Shown in pieces: positions 1 to 10,651 of a stretch of 55,955 nt of DNA. The DNA comes from Thoreauomyces humboldtii (lineage: Eukaryota; Chytridiomycota; Chytridiomycetes; Spizellomycetales; Powellomycetaceae): positions 1-55,955 of the forward strand of contig JADGJA010000050.1 in NCBI GenBank assembly GCA_027596035.1, given 5' to 3'. The position numbers and the translations under genes were made by a program. The stretch's first letter is position 1, and each line of letters opens with the position of its first letter. The notes beneath the pieces are model-generated. The model did no database searches, had not been told where the DNA came from, and was given only the letters and a program-made list of their open reading frames with translations.

Positions 1-63
1 CGAAAGCCTCGTGACTTCTGCTGGATTCCGAAGTACATGAGGCCGCCAGAAGCGTGCGAGAGT

Positions 64-768
64 CTATGCTTTCTGAACCTTGCCCTCTATCTCGGTGACA
101 CCCACGGGGAGTGATGCTTTCTCATCGTACTCTGCCCACTCTTCGCTCTCGCCAATTGTAAGCTCCTCGAACTTTGTTCCTGTTTCGGCACCCTCGGCGA
201 TCCACCCGTCCTATGAAGCACAGTCAGTCCGCTGTTTGTGGGACGCGATGGTTTCCGTTTGATCACATCCGGTCCTCCGCTTACCGCGGTCCCAAAGGCT
301 ATTGGTTCCAATCCACGACATTCAAGCTGGATGAGAGGGGCCCACTTTCCGCTGCTCTCGATGCCGTACGCCTTCAGAGTTTCCGGCATCATGTCTACAT
401 CGATGCAGGCATGAGCATGCGGGGCGCCCCCCGACCACCACGATTGACAGAAGGTATTCCTTCCAACTTACTGGCGGTTCCCTCGTTTTTGCACTGTTTG
501 CACTTCATGACCAGGTTGGCGGTCCTTCCCTGCGACGTTTCCGCCTCTTCGCCCACATTGACAATGACCCAGCCCTCGTGCTCCTCCTGGCAGTTCATGC
601 AGGTGAATTTCAACTTGAAGTCATAATCATCGAGGGATTCCGGACGCAGGTTTGTAAGGTTTTCCAGCTCGGCTTTGAAGAAGATTTGGTATTTCTGCGG
701 CAGCAGTAACGACCCCAAGATTGAGGCAGTGTAGGTGGAAACGCGAGAATGCGCATGCTTACCGGCAT
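64..768 (-). CDS. CZIB: CZIB (CXXC-motif zinc-binding protein, DUF866 family)
   Basis: Small zinc-binding protein of the C1orf123/DUF866 family; its cellular role is poorly defined. Model of four exons, 763..768, 472..694, 285..394 and 64..210, gives 161 residues against about 160 in animals. The first exon holds only ATG CCG before a GTAAGC donor. Without it the long frame has no ATG, because its first codon is TTG. The N-terminus reads KYQIFFKAELENLTNL, the family signature. Two CXXC pairs lie at about residues 34-37 (CMNC) and 67-70 (CKQC) and should bind zinc. The conserved CRGLEP motif follows in exon 3, and a WAEYDEK motif is near the end. The neighbour at 1034 is divergent, with about 265 bases shared between the starts. 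Family assignment is secure; the two-codon first exon is inferred from splice signals. Confidence 0.88.
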
Positions 769-900
769 GATTATTCTGGATATATGCGATCAGTTGATGA
801 GTGCCTACCGTGCTGCAGATGATCTATTATCTTGGGGACCAGCGCCGCAGGACGATTGGCTTTTTGGCGTTCTGTCATTTGGGGAAATTTGCGCACTTTG

Positions 901-970
901 CCTTCCCTTTCTCTCTCTGTCTTGTCTTCTCTTCTTCACTCTCCCTCTCTCCCTCTCTCCCTCTCGCCCG
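901..970 (+). promoter_or_regulatory. CT-rich tract upstream of the two-span membrane gene
   Basis: About 70 bases made almost wholly of C and T, with CTCTCTC and CCCTCTCT runs, end about 60 bases before the ATG at 1034. Pyrimidine-rich tracts before start codons are common in fungal core promoters. No TATA box stands out. The role is inferred from position only. Confidence 0.4.
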
Positions 971-1033
971 GCTTGCCAATTACAAAGCAGTTTGCAACAA
1001 GACTTTCAGCATAGCGTTGATACAAGAGCAAGG

Positions 1034-1633
1034 ATGACTGCCGCATCGGAAGTCGCGGTTCCGTCGCTCCCCAGTCACCAGCATCACCACCACCTTCACC
1101 GCCCGCACCAGCGCTCATCGAGCATGTCGTCCGTTTCTTCACAAGCAACCCTGCAATCAGATGGCACCACCACCTCCTCTCCCGCAACACCCTCGTTTGG
1201 CCTGACCTCATCCCGGAACAACCTCGTGCAGGCCCACATTACCATCCTTCGTCTTCTCGTGGCCTCCGCCCTCCTTTTTGCCCTCATCCCAGTCCTAGCA
1301 CTTGCAGCCGCTCTCCTTCCCCCGCCGATACCGGCCGTCATTTCCCTCGTCTCGGCGGGGACCATCTTTCCCACAGCAACAATAACACTCTGGCTAGCCG
1401 TGAAGAGGATGCGGGCAGAGGAGCTTCGCGTCCGATGGGCCGCCGATCAGCTGGAGATGGGCGCAGGCGCCGGTGCAGCGGTCCGGGGCGTGCTGCCAAC
1501 TTACGTCGACGTTGAGCCCTTGCCTGCATACGAACCAAAGTTGGAGCTCCTGGTTCCGGAGGCGGTCTTTCCCGCCGCTCTTGAAGACGAGGAAGTTGGC
1601 CTGGATGCTAATGACGAGGACCGACTCCTGTAA
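1034..1633 (+). CDS. Hypothetical protein with two membrane spans
   Basis: Single-exon frame of 199 residues; I do not recognise the family. The open frame runs further upstream, but that part crosses the CT-rich tract, so I start at the first ATG after it. Residues 1-60 are rich in Ser, Thr and His, including a His cluster. Two hydrophobic stretches follow, at about 69-95 and 100-122, with a short loop between them, so a hairpin membrane topology is likely. The tail after the second span starts with basic residues (KRMRAEELR). It then carries PTY and PAY (LPTYVDVEPLPAYEPK), weak candidates for WW-domain or adaptor binding, and ends very acidic. The next gene is convergent. Confidence 0.6.
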   Translation: MTAASEVAVPSLPSHQHHHHLHRPHQRSSSMSSVSSQATLQSDGTTTSSPATPSFGLTSSRNNLVQAHITILRLLVASALLFALIPVLALAAALLPPPIPAVISLVSAGTIFPTATITLWLAVKRMRAEELRVRWAADQLEMGAGAGAAVRGVLPTYVDVEPLPAYEPKLELLVPEAVFPAALEDEEVGLDANDEDRLL

Positions 1634-1951
1634 CTCGACACGAATGAACCCGACTGAAACCGACGACCGCCATTACTTCCCGAAACGATACGACAAGACG
1701 AGCACGATTTTACTAGATACCCTAATTTTCCATGTCGTTATATAATACATGCGTCTCCGCGGTCCCCAAATATGGGTGTGATAGAACTACTCGCGCAAAT
1801 TGTCAGCAATGCTCCCGGACTGTATGGAGATGGAGTCCTCATCCGGGCAGAGTGATTTCATGCTGCTGCTCATCAGACGCACCAGAGGCATTTGCCTGGC
1901 TACCGTGCGCCACGATGCCGCAATTGCCGACCTTGCCATTGATGAGCAAAC
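1634..1951. other. Intergenic, between convergent genes
   Basis: Lies between the stop codons of the two-span protein and the REX1B-domain gene. It should hold both 3' untranslated regions. I see no conserved frame, RNA gene or repeat in it. Confidence 0.5.
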
Positions 1952-2600
1952 TCAAGCCTCCTGGGCCATGTCAGCCATTTCCGCCCTGATGTCGTCCCAC
2001 TTATCGGCAACCTCGGCTGTGACCTTGGCACATTCGACCTTCAGGTCCGCTACCTCGTCCGTGTAATCCCGAGTGCCAAACACGGTCTCTGACTGGCCGA
2101 CCTGATACTGTACCGTCTGCGAGCGTGAAAGAGAACAGCCGTGTCAATGATGCCTGGGAGGATGCAAATATCTTTGGCAGGTCCCAAAGACAACCTTCTC
2201 CAATCTCCTCTTCTCCAACGATTGTAGCTCCGTCACCAGCTGTGCAAGGTCATCCCGACCAGCTGCGCGTAGATTCCGAGCTACCACATTGATTTCACGA
2301 GAAAGGTCGGCAAACTGGATGGTGGTGTCGTTAATGAGCGGTGCGTAGTCCTCTTCGGAAACCTTCCCGATGATGAATCCTTCGAAGCCACTTGAATGTT
2401 TTTAAATAGTTCAGTCAAAGCTCCACGAAGATGAGGAAACGAAAGATCGCTTACGCTTCGAATTCCTTGTAAGCCTGCACCCTGGCTGAGTGAAGTTTCC
2501 TGAGTTCTCCAACCAAAGGAGCGGGTGAGGACCGAGTTTCCGATGCTGCCGTCGGCGCATCGGGATTGCCCATGCTGTTTGCGATGGTTCCTGCGAGCAT
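1952..2600 (-). CDS. REX1BD: REX1B-domain protein (REX1BD-like)
   Basis: Homologue of the Chlamydomonas DNA-repair factor REX1-B / human REX1BD (C19orf60). The molecular function is not well established. Three exons, 2455..2600, 2195..2390 and 1952..2116, give 168 residues. The core reads LHSARVQAYKEFEAGF across the first splice, then YAPLINDTTIQFADLSREIN and a helical segment with LVTELQSLEKRRLE. This is the family pattern of R-Q-A-Y, a helix, then a Glu/Lys-rich helix. The C-terminus is an amphipathic helix rich in charged residues. The second intron has a GTTGTC donor, less usual but phase-consistent. A longer N-terminal frame begins only with GTG, so the ATG at 2600 is preferred. Assignment rests on remembered motif order, so it is moderately firm. 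Confidence 0.68.
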
Positions 2601-2773
2601 GTTTTGAGGAGCTTGGGAAAATGCACAATCAGGCACCGGGGTTTTGGTACTAGGACCTCACCGTCGGTGACGCACAACGCCCTGCAAAGGAAATCGACTC
2701 CTCGTCAGCGCAGAACTCGTCCCCATCCCGGAGAATCCTCGTACCTATCAACAAACGACCACAGATCTACTCC

Positions 2774-4685
2774 ATGGAAGACGAACGCTCGCTGCTGGCC
2801 AAGTCCACGCTTGTCTCGTCGGCCGATCCAAAGGTCAATGGTGCCAACGGGACGAGCACTGCTTCGCTGGCTGCAGTGCAAGACGGCGCGACCGTGGCCG
2901 GGAAGGAAAACCTACTTCGACGCTCTGCATCACCAAGCTCTTCGGACGAGATCCGAGTACTCGTTGGTTCATGTGAGTCTCAACGAATAAATGTCAACAG
3001 TTTCATTCCGTATCTGATGATCTTCCTGATTTCCTGTAGTCAACCTTGCCACCCGGATCCCTACTCCTCCCCACGGTAACCCTCCGTCGTTGGTCTCGTG
3101 GCTCGCCCCTCCGTCTTCTATCTTGCCTGCTGCCGTCATCCCGGATGTCGTCGTTGTAGGCTTTCAAGAGCTCATTTCACAGTTCTCCGGCGCCCGCCTC
3201 CCTCTCGGTGGAAGTTGTCATGGCGATGCGGATGCTCAGATCAAGCGGTCCCATGGCCGTCTCGAGTTTCTAGACCCATGGATAGGTAGAGAAGCTTGTC
3301 AGAAGTTGGAGATTCTTGACTCTCGACCTTTGAGCTGATTGGTTCTGTCAGATGTCATCAAGTGGGACCTTAGCACTGTTTACGGTGGAGACAAAGAACA
3401 CGGCGGAGTGTGGTATGAGCCTATAGTTGCCAGCAGGATGGTTGCTCTTGGTCTTCTGGTGCTTGTTCGGCGCGGAGACGGAGGTGACCTCATCAACGTG
3501 AAACGAGTCTGGGAGGGTGAAGTCGGAACGGGAATGCTGGGAAAGTATCCCAACAAAGGATGCATTGCTATCGGTCTCGACATCGAAATCCACCGCGGAG
3601 ATTCCAGGCGGACAGGGAGCTTGTGCTTTGCGAACTCCCATCTGGGACCGCACGAGGGGCACAAGCACTATACGGGGCGGAACGAGGAGATTCGACATAT
3701 CTTGGATACCCTTGTTTTGCTTCCCCGCCGCGACTCGGACGATGCAGACGCCTCGCATGACACAGATGATGACGAGGAGGAAGAGCATGAATACATAGGA
3801 GTCGTGGACGACGATGACGAGATGATTCCTGCTGCTCGGCAGGTGGATGATTTCAATGCCGCTTTCTTCTTCGGAGATCTCAACTACCGCCTTATGGGCG
3901 CTGGAGTATCTGACAAGTCGGCTCGTCGAGAGTTTCGGGCGCAGGTCACAGCTCACATCGACGCAGGCGACGTGACCCCGCTGCTTGCCCTGGACGAGCT
4001 CACCAACATCCGGGACTTTGAAAAGTTCCCGCCCCTCACCGGCTGGATGGAGCCCGATATTACCTTCCTACCGAGTTACAAGCACAAGGTCATCACGGGG
4101 CTGCTCCCTCACATCGCCGAGAAGCAGCAAGAGGAATGGAACAAGAACGCGGAAGCGCGATACGCCGAGACGCGAGTCCCTGCCTTCTGCGATCGGATCA
4201 TGTACCGAGGTGTAGATCACGCGCGATCGGCCCGTAGGCGGGGTTCCGCCAATCGTCCTTGCGCTCCCGGGTGGATCGCCGACGACGAGGATTCGGAAAC
4301 GGACGAGCTCGCAGATTGGGAGGAGGCTCGACAGCACACGGCGGGAGCCATCTCTCCGCTTTTCTACACTTGCGCGCACGACGTTTTGTGGTCGGACCAC
4401 AAGCCCGTCGCGGCGCACTTTTCGGTGGATCTGGACCTTGCCAGTCGTCGACCCCATCCGAGTCGGGTCATCACGCGGGACGTGAAACGACTGTTGGTGA
4501 GCTGGGCTAGGGACGCACAGTTCAGGAGATTCAGAGAGGCGGCGGCCGAAAACAGCACAGTGTGGGCCGTGGCAACGGCAATCATGGCTTGCATCGCCGC
4601 GGCGAGCTTTTGGTTTGGGCTGAAGAGAGGCGGAGTCGACCCAATTCAACTGCTCTTTGGAGGCGGTCGCAGAGAGGAGCTGTGA
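2774..4685 (+). CDS. Inositol polyphosphate 5-phosphatase with C-terminal membrane anchor
   Basis: Mg-dependent phosphatase that removes the 5-phosphate of inositol lipids or inositol phosphates. Exons 2774..2972, 3040..3285 and 3352..4685 give 592 residues. The catalytic fold starts after a Ser/Ala-rich leader of about 65 residues. It shows the family signatures in order: VVGFQEL (metal Glu), NSHLGPHEGH, FFGDLNYR, PAFCDRIMY and SDHKPV. An acidic insert (Asp/Glu run from about 3735 to 3820) sits just before the FGDLNYR motif. The last 50 residues contain one hydrophobic span (about 4565-4625), so the enzyme is probably tail-anchored to an internal membrane. SH2, SAC and OCRL-type domains are absent. 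The catalytic call is strong; the substrate is unknown. Confidence 0.9.
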
Positions 4686-4925
4686 TCAGAGTCTTGGCTC
4701 TTCTCACATATGTAGAAACCCTATGTAGATTCCCTTAAACGAGCCATTCATACAGATCCATTACAACTAGATACATCCCCCTTCTCGTTGCTCGCCGGAC
4801 AGCCGGACAAGGCTGGCGAATGAAATGCTGTCGAAACTGTTTTCGTACAACTTTGGAGACTTGGGAATGTGTCGTCGCTCTGTGCAGTTCCGCAGGCTTG
4901 GATTTGCCTGCCAGATCTCACTCCA

Positions 4926-5822
4926 ATGGCCCAAGTCACTATAACACGATCCTCGGACCGAGAGCACCTCTATCACACGGTCTCCTTCGCGCCACACGTA
5001 CTCCGGATCGCCTCCCGCCTAGAGGAACCCTCTTCGGACTCGGACTCGGACTGCGTCGACCCTTACCTCTTCGATGCAGACTACACGCTGGCAGCCGCCA
5101 CGGGGTTCTCCGTCTGGGAAGGTGCGATAGCTCTTCTCGGCTTCCTGCACGGCGCAGAAACCCCCGAGGCCGAAGAGTTCCGAAGGCGGGTCGTGATGGG
5201 CGGGGAAAAGGTTGTGGAGCTCGGAAGCGGGACGGGGATAGGGGGACTCGGCGTCGCGGCTCTGGGCGGCAGGGTCCTGATGACCGACGTGCAGAGCGTC
5301 TGCAACGCGACGAGAGGAAACGTGATGAGGAACGCGGTGCTGGCATCGGCCTCGGCCTCTTCTTCGCAGCAGGAGACCACCACGGTCGTCGCGGAAGTAG
5401 AAGAGGGAAAGGGCTGGGTCGATTCCACACCGGTCGGTCTGGGATTCGCGTCCGTCCAACCGCTCGATTGGTCCACTTCTCTGGCGTTGCAACAAAAGCC
5501 GAACGATCCACTCTCGGCTCCCATCATCGTAGCGGCAGAGGTGGCGTGGCTGGAGGAGCTTGTTCCGATGTTTGTCGCTACTCTGGCGGCCTTGCTCGCA
5601 CCGCATCCCGAGGCACCGGACAAGGTCTGCTATTGGGCATACAAGGAGCGAGGAACCGAGCGATCAAAGATATTCACGACCATGCGGCATGTAAAGAGCA
5701 TATTTGAGGACATGGGCTGCGAAATTCGAGAGGTTTGGAAGACCCCTTCCCGGGAGGACACTGGCAAGTTTGTCATTGTAAATATAGTGAAGTTGGTCAC
5801 GAGCAGCGAGCAGCCGACGTGA
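4926..5822 (+). CDS. METTL21/Nnt1-type methyltransferase (Methyltransf_16)
   Basis: SAM-dependent methyltransferase of the lysine or nicotinamide methyltransferase group. Single exon, 298 residues from the ATG at 4926; the frame upstream begins with GTG only. Motif I reads VVELGSGTGIGGLGVAAL (SAM-binding loop), preceded by FSVWEGAIALLGFL, which matches the family's G-x-x-x-W-x-x-A region. Motif II is VLMTDVQ. The DWSTSL and AAEVAWLEELVPMF segments fit the post-I region where the family often has D-x-x-Y. The C-terminal half ends in the usual beta strand (FVIVNIV). It is tail to tail with VPS54, 130 bases away. Whether it targets a protein such as elongation factor or a small molecule cannot be told from sequence. 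Confidence 0.8.
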   Translation: MAQVTITRSSDREHLYHTVSFAPHVLRIASRLEEPSSDSDSDCVDPYLFDADYTLAAATGFSVWEGAIALLGFLHGAETPEAEEFRRRVVMGGEKVVELGSGTGIGGLGVAALGGRVLMTDVQSVCNATRGNVMRNAVLASASASSSQQETTTVVAEVEEGKGWVDSTPVGLGFASVQPLDWSTSLALQQKPNDPLSAPIIVAAEVAWLEELVPMFVATLAALLAPHPEAPDKVCYWAYKERGTERSKIFTTMRHVKSIFEDMGCEIREVWKTPSREDTGKFVIVNIVKLVTSSEQPT

Positions 5823-5951
5823 TCGGCCATACCACTGCCAAAAGCGGGTGGCAATGTTCCCGTACATTCCTTAAAGCGTAGAGGCCTCCGCGCGCCAGAA
5901 TGGTATAATAATAAAATAGAAAAGAATTATGGTTGCATATAACGGTACGTA

Positions 5952-8900
5952 TCACCCGCCTCCCGGAAGCACGGCGTTCTTGTTCTTGAGCATGTTGCCG
6001 AAAGCAGAGGCGAAGTTCGTCTTCTTGGGCTGCGCTCCAGCAGCGGCCGACGGGCTGCCTGCCTGCTGCGGCGAGACCGCCGGGTGATCGGACGATGAGC
6101 GAACAGAGCTGGAACCACCACCACTAGCTTGGTTGGAGACTGATGGCATGACGATGGCGGACCCTCGTCGATCCTTGATCTTGATGTTGTTGACGCAGAC
6201 TTCGAGATGATTTCCAGGGCCATCGAGACCGTCCAATGAAGCGAGACGTTGTATCAGATATTGCACGTCCATCAGCAGACTGAGAAACTAATCAGCAAAG
6301 CCGTCTTTGTAAGCATAAGATCTCAAGGAACATCATGCATACCGGTTTTTCCCTGCCCCCGTAAAGAGGTTGATCGAATTGAGCTTATCTCCAAGACATT
6401 GGTTATACGCCTTGAAAACCGAACCCATCATGCTCTAGGGCAAAGATTGTGTTCACCATTATACGCGCCGTCAACTCGAAGTCGTTTACAAACTTACCCG
6501 CATGTTGTCTTGAGGTAGGTACCGGGTCAAGATGTTGTGAAGGTTCACCGTTTGCGTGATGATTTGAAGCATCGGAACGCTGCAGGCGTTGGTCGTCGAC
6601 ATCTGGGAAGGTTCTGGATTGTCCCAATCGATTGCCTTAAATTCGTGGAAGAGTTTAGAAGTATGTCTCTAAGGATGGTCATCAAAGGCTAACGTTACCT
6701 GCAATCGATCTGCCTGAGCAATGCAGTGATCCTCCATGATCGACAAAAGCTTGCTATAGAGTTGCGCTTGATGCTCTCTATAATCCTGCGATGAAATACG
6801 ATAAGCCCGTGCTAGACTATTATCGTGTGACAAAGTTAGACGCGCACCCGCAGTAACCGGTCAAAGTCTCCAAGTAGGACATGCTGCTTGACCGGCAAGT
6901 AGCGTTGGATCCGGTCTTTAATGTGAGGTGTCACGGCTATGATTACCCCTAGCGCTTGGGCGGCCAGCGCTGCAACGACATTAGTGTCAGGTTTTCTCAA
7001 TGAATGGCTTCAACAGGGATCTGCGTTACACACCAATATGTTTTGCAGAAATATTCTTCAGACCTGCTGATCGCATTGCCCCAGCTCCCAAAATAACCTG
7101 GCACGTCCTGGAATTGAAAAGCTGGAAAATGCCGCGTCAGAGTTGTGGGCCACGTCAAAAGTGAATGCGCTAATGTTATGTACCTTCAGAGCTTCGGCGA
7201 TCCGATTCAATGCGTCCGTCGTAAGGGCGGGAATGCTCTCCATGCATTGGATGTATTCCGTGAGCATCTTGAGGAACAACAAGACGCACGCCACTACATT
7301 GTATTTCTTGTGATCAATGACGAGATGACGGGAGCCGCCGGGCTCTAGTTCCTTCCCAAGACGATCGATGCTAGTAGCGCTGCCAGGGTCCCGTTCGTCG
7401 TCACTCGGTGACTTTTCTAGAGACTCGTCGCTCGGCGTCCGATCAACGGGTGAGGATGGCGGAAGGTCCTGGAAGAACTGCAGTACCAGCCGCTGAAACT
7501 CTGCCGGTACCTCGGCCTGGGCCCATTGCTCGCTTTCGACCACATGGGCAATTTGCTTCGTCTTCTCCTCGTGGAAGCGAGTGATGAAGGCCTTTGCCTA
7601 ATAAAACAAGAATTTCGGATCTCCATCTCAATGCGGCAAACTCTTGAATGTGACTCCAGCACCAACCTGTGACAATAAAGTTCCCTTCAGTCCGAAACAC
7701 ATCCTCCCGCACAGTGCTTCTCCGCCGACAATGAACTCCCAGGTGGCTCCAAACAACCTGAAGAATTCTGGTGGGCTGAGTTGAGCGTTCTGGTCGGATC
7801 GCACACCGATAAGCTTTGCACAGCGAACGTGCGCTAAATCTGATGCCGAAAAAAGGACATCGGATGATTCAGATATCATTTGACCGTAGGTGGAACATGC
7901 TGTTGCGTCAAGCGCATCAGTAGAAGCGCCGATTTCTTCCTTGGAAGCGAGTCCAGCTCCCATAATGGTCGAGTTGTCCAGGTCCAGCGTGGCCGTGGAC
8001 TCGCCGAACTCGTCTTCTTCACTCAAGTTCGTCCGGAGTTTGTTGGGATGGCTGGGCATCGTTTTCGCTTCGCCGCTTGTGAGTTCAAGGTATCTAGCGC
8101 TGTCAGCGCCTATTATGACTCCTCGCTCTTGTGCTTCCTTGACAATCAAGATCACGATCTCGTGGACTATTGTTACGCGTTGGAGCACGTGAAGCAGTGT
8201 GATGTAGACCATGAGCATGAGATCGAAAAAGCCCTCAAACGTCATGGACCTCAATTGCCGGGCCAGTGCACTGCAAGAGGACCTAGGCATGAGCGAGAAC
8301 GTACGTCGAGGCTTCGCTTGAACAAGCATACCTTTGCTGCTGATTCTTCTCGGGATTAGCGCTGAGAGGGGTGATGGGCGAACCAGGGGTAGGGGATAAG
8401 GCAGAATAGGAATCCGCGGCAGACAACGAAGGGTAGTACTGGACAAGATATCAGATATATGGGTCTGATGTTTACCACAAAGCGGAGCAAATGGAAAGCT
8501 ACCTTTTTCGACATCGCTTTCACTTCCTTTAACAGTGCATCCTTATATAATTGAAGCGCGCTGCCCAATCGATCCACACGCAGCAGGCCCAGGATGAGTG
8601 GCAACAAGCGCGTCTTCAGCCGCTCCTCCCCGGCGATTAACGCTGCATCGATCGTTGTAGTCACAGGTGAAGCCACAGAGTATGTATAGCTATTGCTGAG
8701 CATATTGCGCACCCAGGTCGAAGCCGGGGCGCCGTTGATTCGCGAGGAGACCTTCGAGGCATCCATGGTCGCGACCGTTTCCCTCACATCCGTCAAGATG
8801 ATCTTGACGAGCTCATTCTCCATGACGGTACCGATCGTTCGCGACATGCTCAGGAGTTGGGCGCTGAAACTCGCCAGCGCCTTGACTCGCCTCAGGTCTA

Positions 8901-10259
8901 GATTTTGGGAGACGATAGACGTGCTCCGTATCATCTCGACTCCTTCTGTCAAAAGCAGGCGCTCCGTACCGTCGTCTTTTCCACTGGGATCGACGCCGCG
9001 CAGCACTAGCCCAACGTGCTCTATCATGTCTAGAGCAGCCACATAGTCCCCCTGGTCCAGCAGGATATGGATCATGGGCTGAGTTTGCCGCACCTCTGCC
9101 ACCATCTTGACGCCTCCGTATAAGACGCCAAGGTTGCCCCGCCGCCGCTTCATCCGCACGACCTCCAGTCCCTTTTTCGTGTTGTGGCGAGACACATTAG
9201 CCAACTTCTTTCGAAGGTTTGTAATCTGGGCCACGCAAGAATATGTCTCCTGATGCAAGGCTTGCAGGTTCGCCAGGGCCGCAAAGAAAGACGATGATCT
9301 TCTCGAAATCTCTCTGATGAGATGAACCTCAACTGTATCAAGATGATGGGAAAGCTTTTCCTGAAGCGCACTGCTCCTGGCGGTGGACTCTGGTGAGGCG
9401 GACGTGATATCCCCGCTTTCACAAACGATAGCAAACGTATGAGGGTTGCTCAAGTTGAAGTCTGGTTCCAAGAAGATCTTTGGAACTGTGTCTAGTGCAG
9501 GAGCGTTGGCCGAGCGGAGTTGAGTCTTCTGTGCCATGGATCCCATTCCAGGGGAACCGGCGGTCTTTCTCAGAGACGATCGCACACCAAGTCGCTCTGT
9601 GATTTCCTCCAGGCTCGCAAACGACGGCGACGGCGCGTCCATCCCAAGTCCCAGCGTCGGAGTGCCCTCCGTAGCATGCACGAGTCCAACCGCCCGATTC
9701 AGCTGGTACTTTCCGTACACCTCGGCCAGCGACTTGATGTAGGGATCGAACTCGGCGTTATGCACCTTCCGGATGTTGGTGGCTGGAGTGGGAGCGGGCG
9801 TCTCCACCGTGGGACCCGTCCCGATACCCATGCTCATTCCGAGCCCTTTGAACACTTTGGACCCTCCCTTTCCTTGGTCGTGGGGATCATTAATGATTCC
9901 CTGACGAAGGAAGGGATCGTTTGTTAGCTCCATGCCAGTCAGATCCCTGGATCCCCAGCGCCGCCCCTCGATTGATGGAGCTCCGCAGTGGGACCGCCTT
10001 AGCTAGCTCTCACCGAAATGGCGTTGTTGCCAATGTCTCGTATCGTCCAAGCGTGCTCGCCTTGGATGACGTCCTCCAACGGGTTTTCTAGAGCGGCGCT
10101 TTTCTTGAGGGTCAGGACGTCTGCGGACGGAGACTGCTTCATCTCCTTGTCCCGCACCGCGCTGATTGGCTTTGGCGTTGGGTCCGTTGGTGTGCTCATT
10201 GACCGTTTGTGACCGATGGAGTCGGCTCTCGCTCGACCAAAGCCGGAAAGAAAGGACAT
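5952..10259 (-). CDS. VPS54: VPS54, GARP complex tethering subunit
   Basis: Subunit of the Golgi-associated retrograde protein complex (Vps51-54), which tethers endosome-derived vesicles at the trans-Golgi. Model of eleven exons: 10014..10259, 8503..9927, 8332..8438, 7667..8282, 7184..7597, 7034..7121, 6848..6969, 6699..6785, 6498..6635, 6343..6434 and 5952..6279. This gives 1220 residues with phases consistent throughout. The N-terminal part has the family segment KYQLNRAVG, then the coiled-coil region EVHLIREISRRSSSFF and the conserved QPMIHILLDQGDYVAALD. The C-terminal Vps54 domain contains LKLFNSRTCQVILGAGAM and ISAKHIALAAQALG. The gene ends with LDGLDGPGNHLEV and a Ser/Pro/Gly-rich tail. 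The acceptor of exon 2 (after 9928) is the weakest junction. Confidence 0.93.
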
Positions 10260-10651
10260 GGCAGTGACAAGACTAAGGGACCTTTGCTCTCAATGCCCGA
10301 GAATCCAGGCTTCATAGGGGTCACTGCAAACTGGAGATGCGAGAGAGAGAGAAAAAAAGCGAGAGCTTATTACATACGAACGAGGAAGAGAGACGCGGGG
10401 AGCCGAGAGACAGACGAGCTGGAGCAGAGCAGCGTTGTCATCGCGCTTTCTGTGACGAGGGAGATTTCGGCAGCAAAAGAAGCTGGAGCCTTTCGTCCCT
10501 TTCGTCGTACATGAATGGTTCCCTCATCGCAAGCAGGAATCGATTATCAAAATTAATTATGTTACAGAGTGGAGGGAAGAATGTACATGAGGTTTGAGTG
10601 TCAGTGTGTAAGAGAGGATGAGTGAAATAAAGAGTTCAAAATCGAGGGGTT
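10260..10651. other. Intergenic, upstream of VPS54
   Basis: Lies between the cyclase stop and the VPS54 start. A GA-rich stretch at about 10336-10372 (GAGAGAGAGAAAAAAAG) is a CT-rich tract when read on the VPS54 strand. I see no gene here. Confidence 0.5.

Noticed and set aside
749..1033. Upstream extension of the two-span membrane protein
   Set aside because: The added 95 codons run through the CT-rich tract and overlap the CZIB 5' end; a promoter is more likely.
3348..3956. Long minus-strand frame opposite the 5-phosphatase gene
   Set aside because: It is a shadow of the strongly conserved plus-strand catalytic domain and resembles nothing.
4939..5623. Several long overlapping frames on both strands across the methyltransferase gene
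   Set aside because: They are Arg/Ser/Pro-rich translations of GC-rich coding DNA; the plus-strand frame with the SAM motif is the real one.
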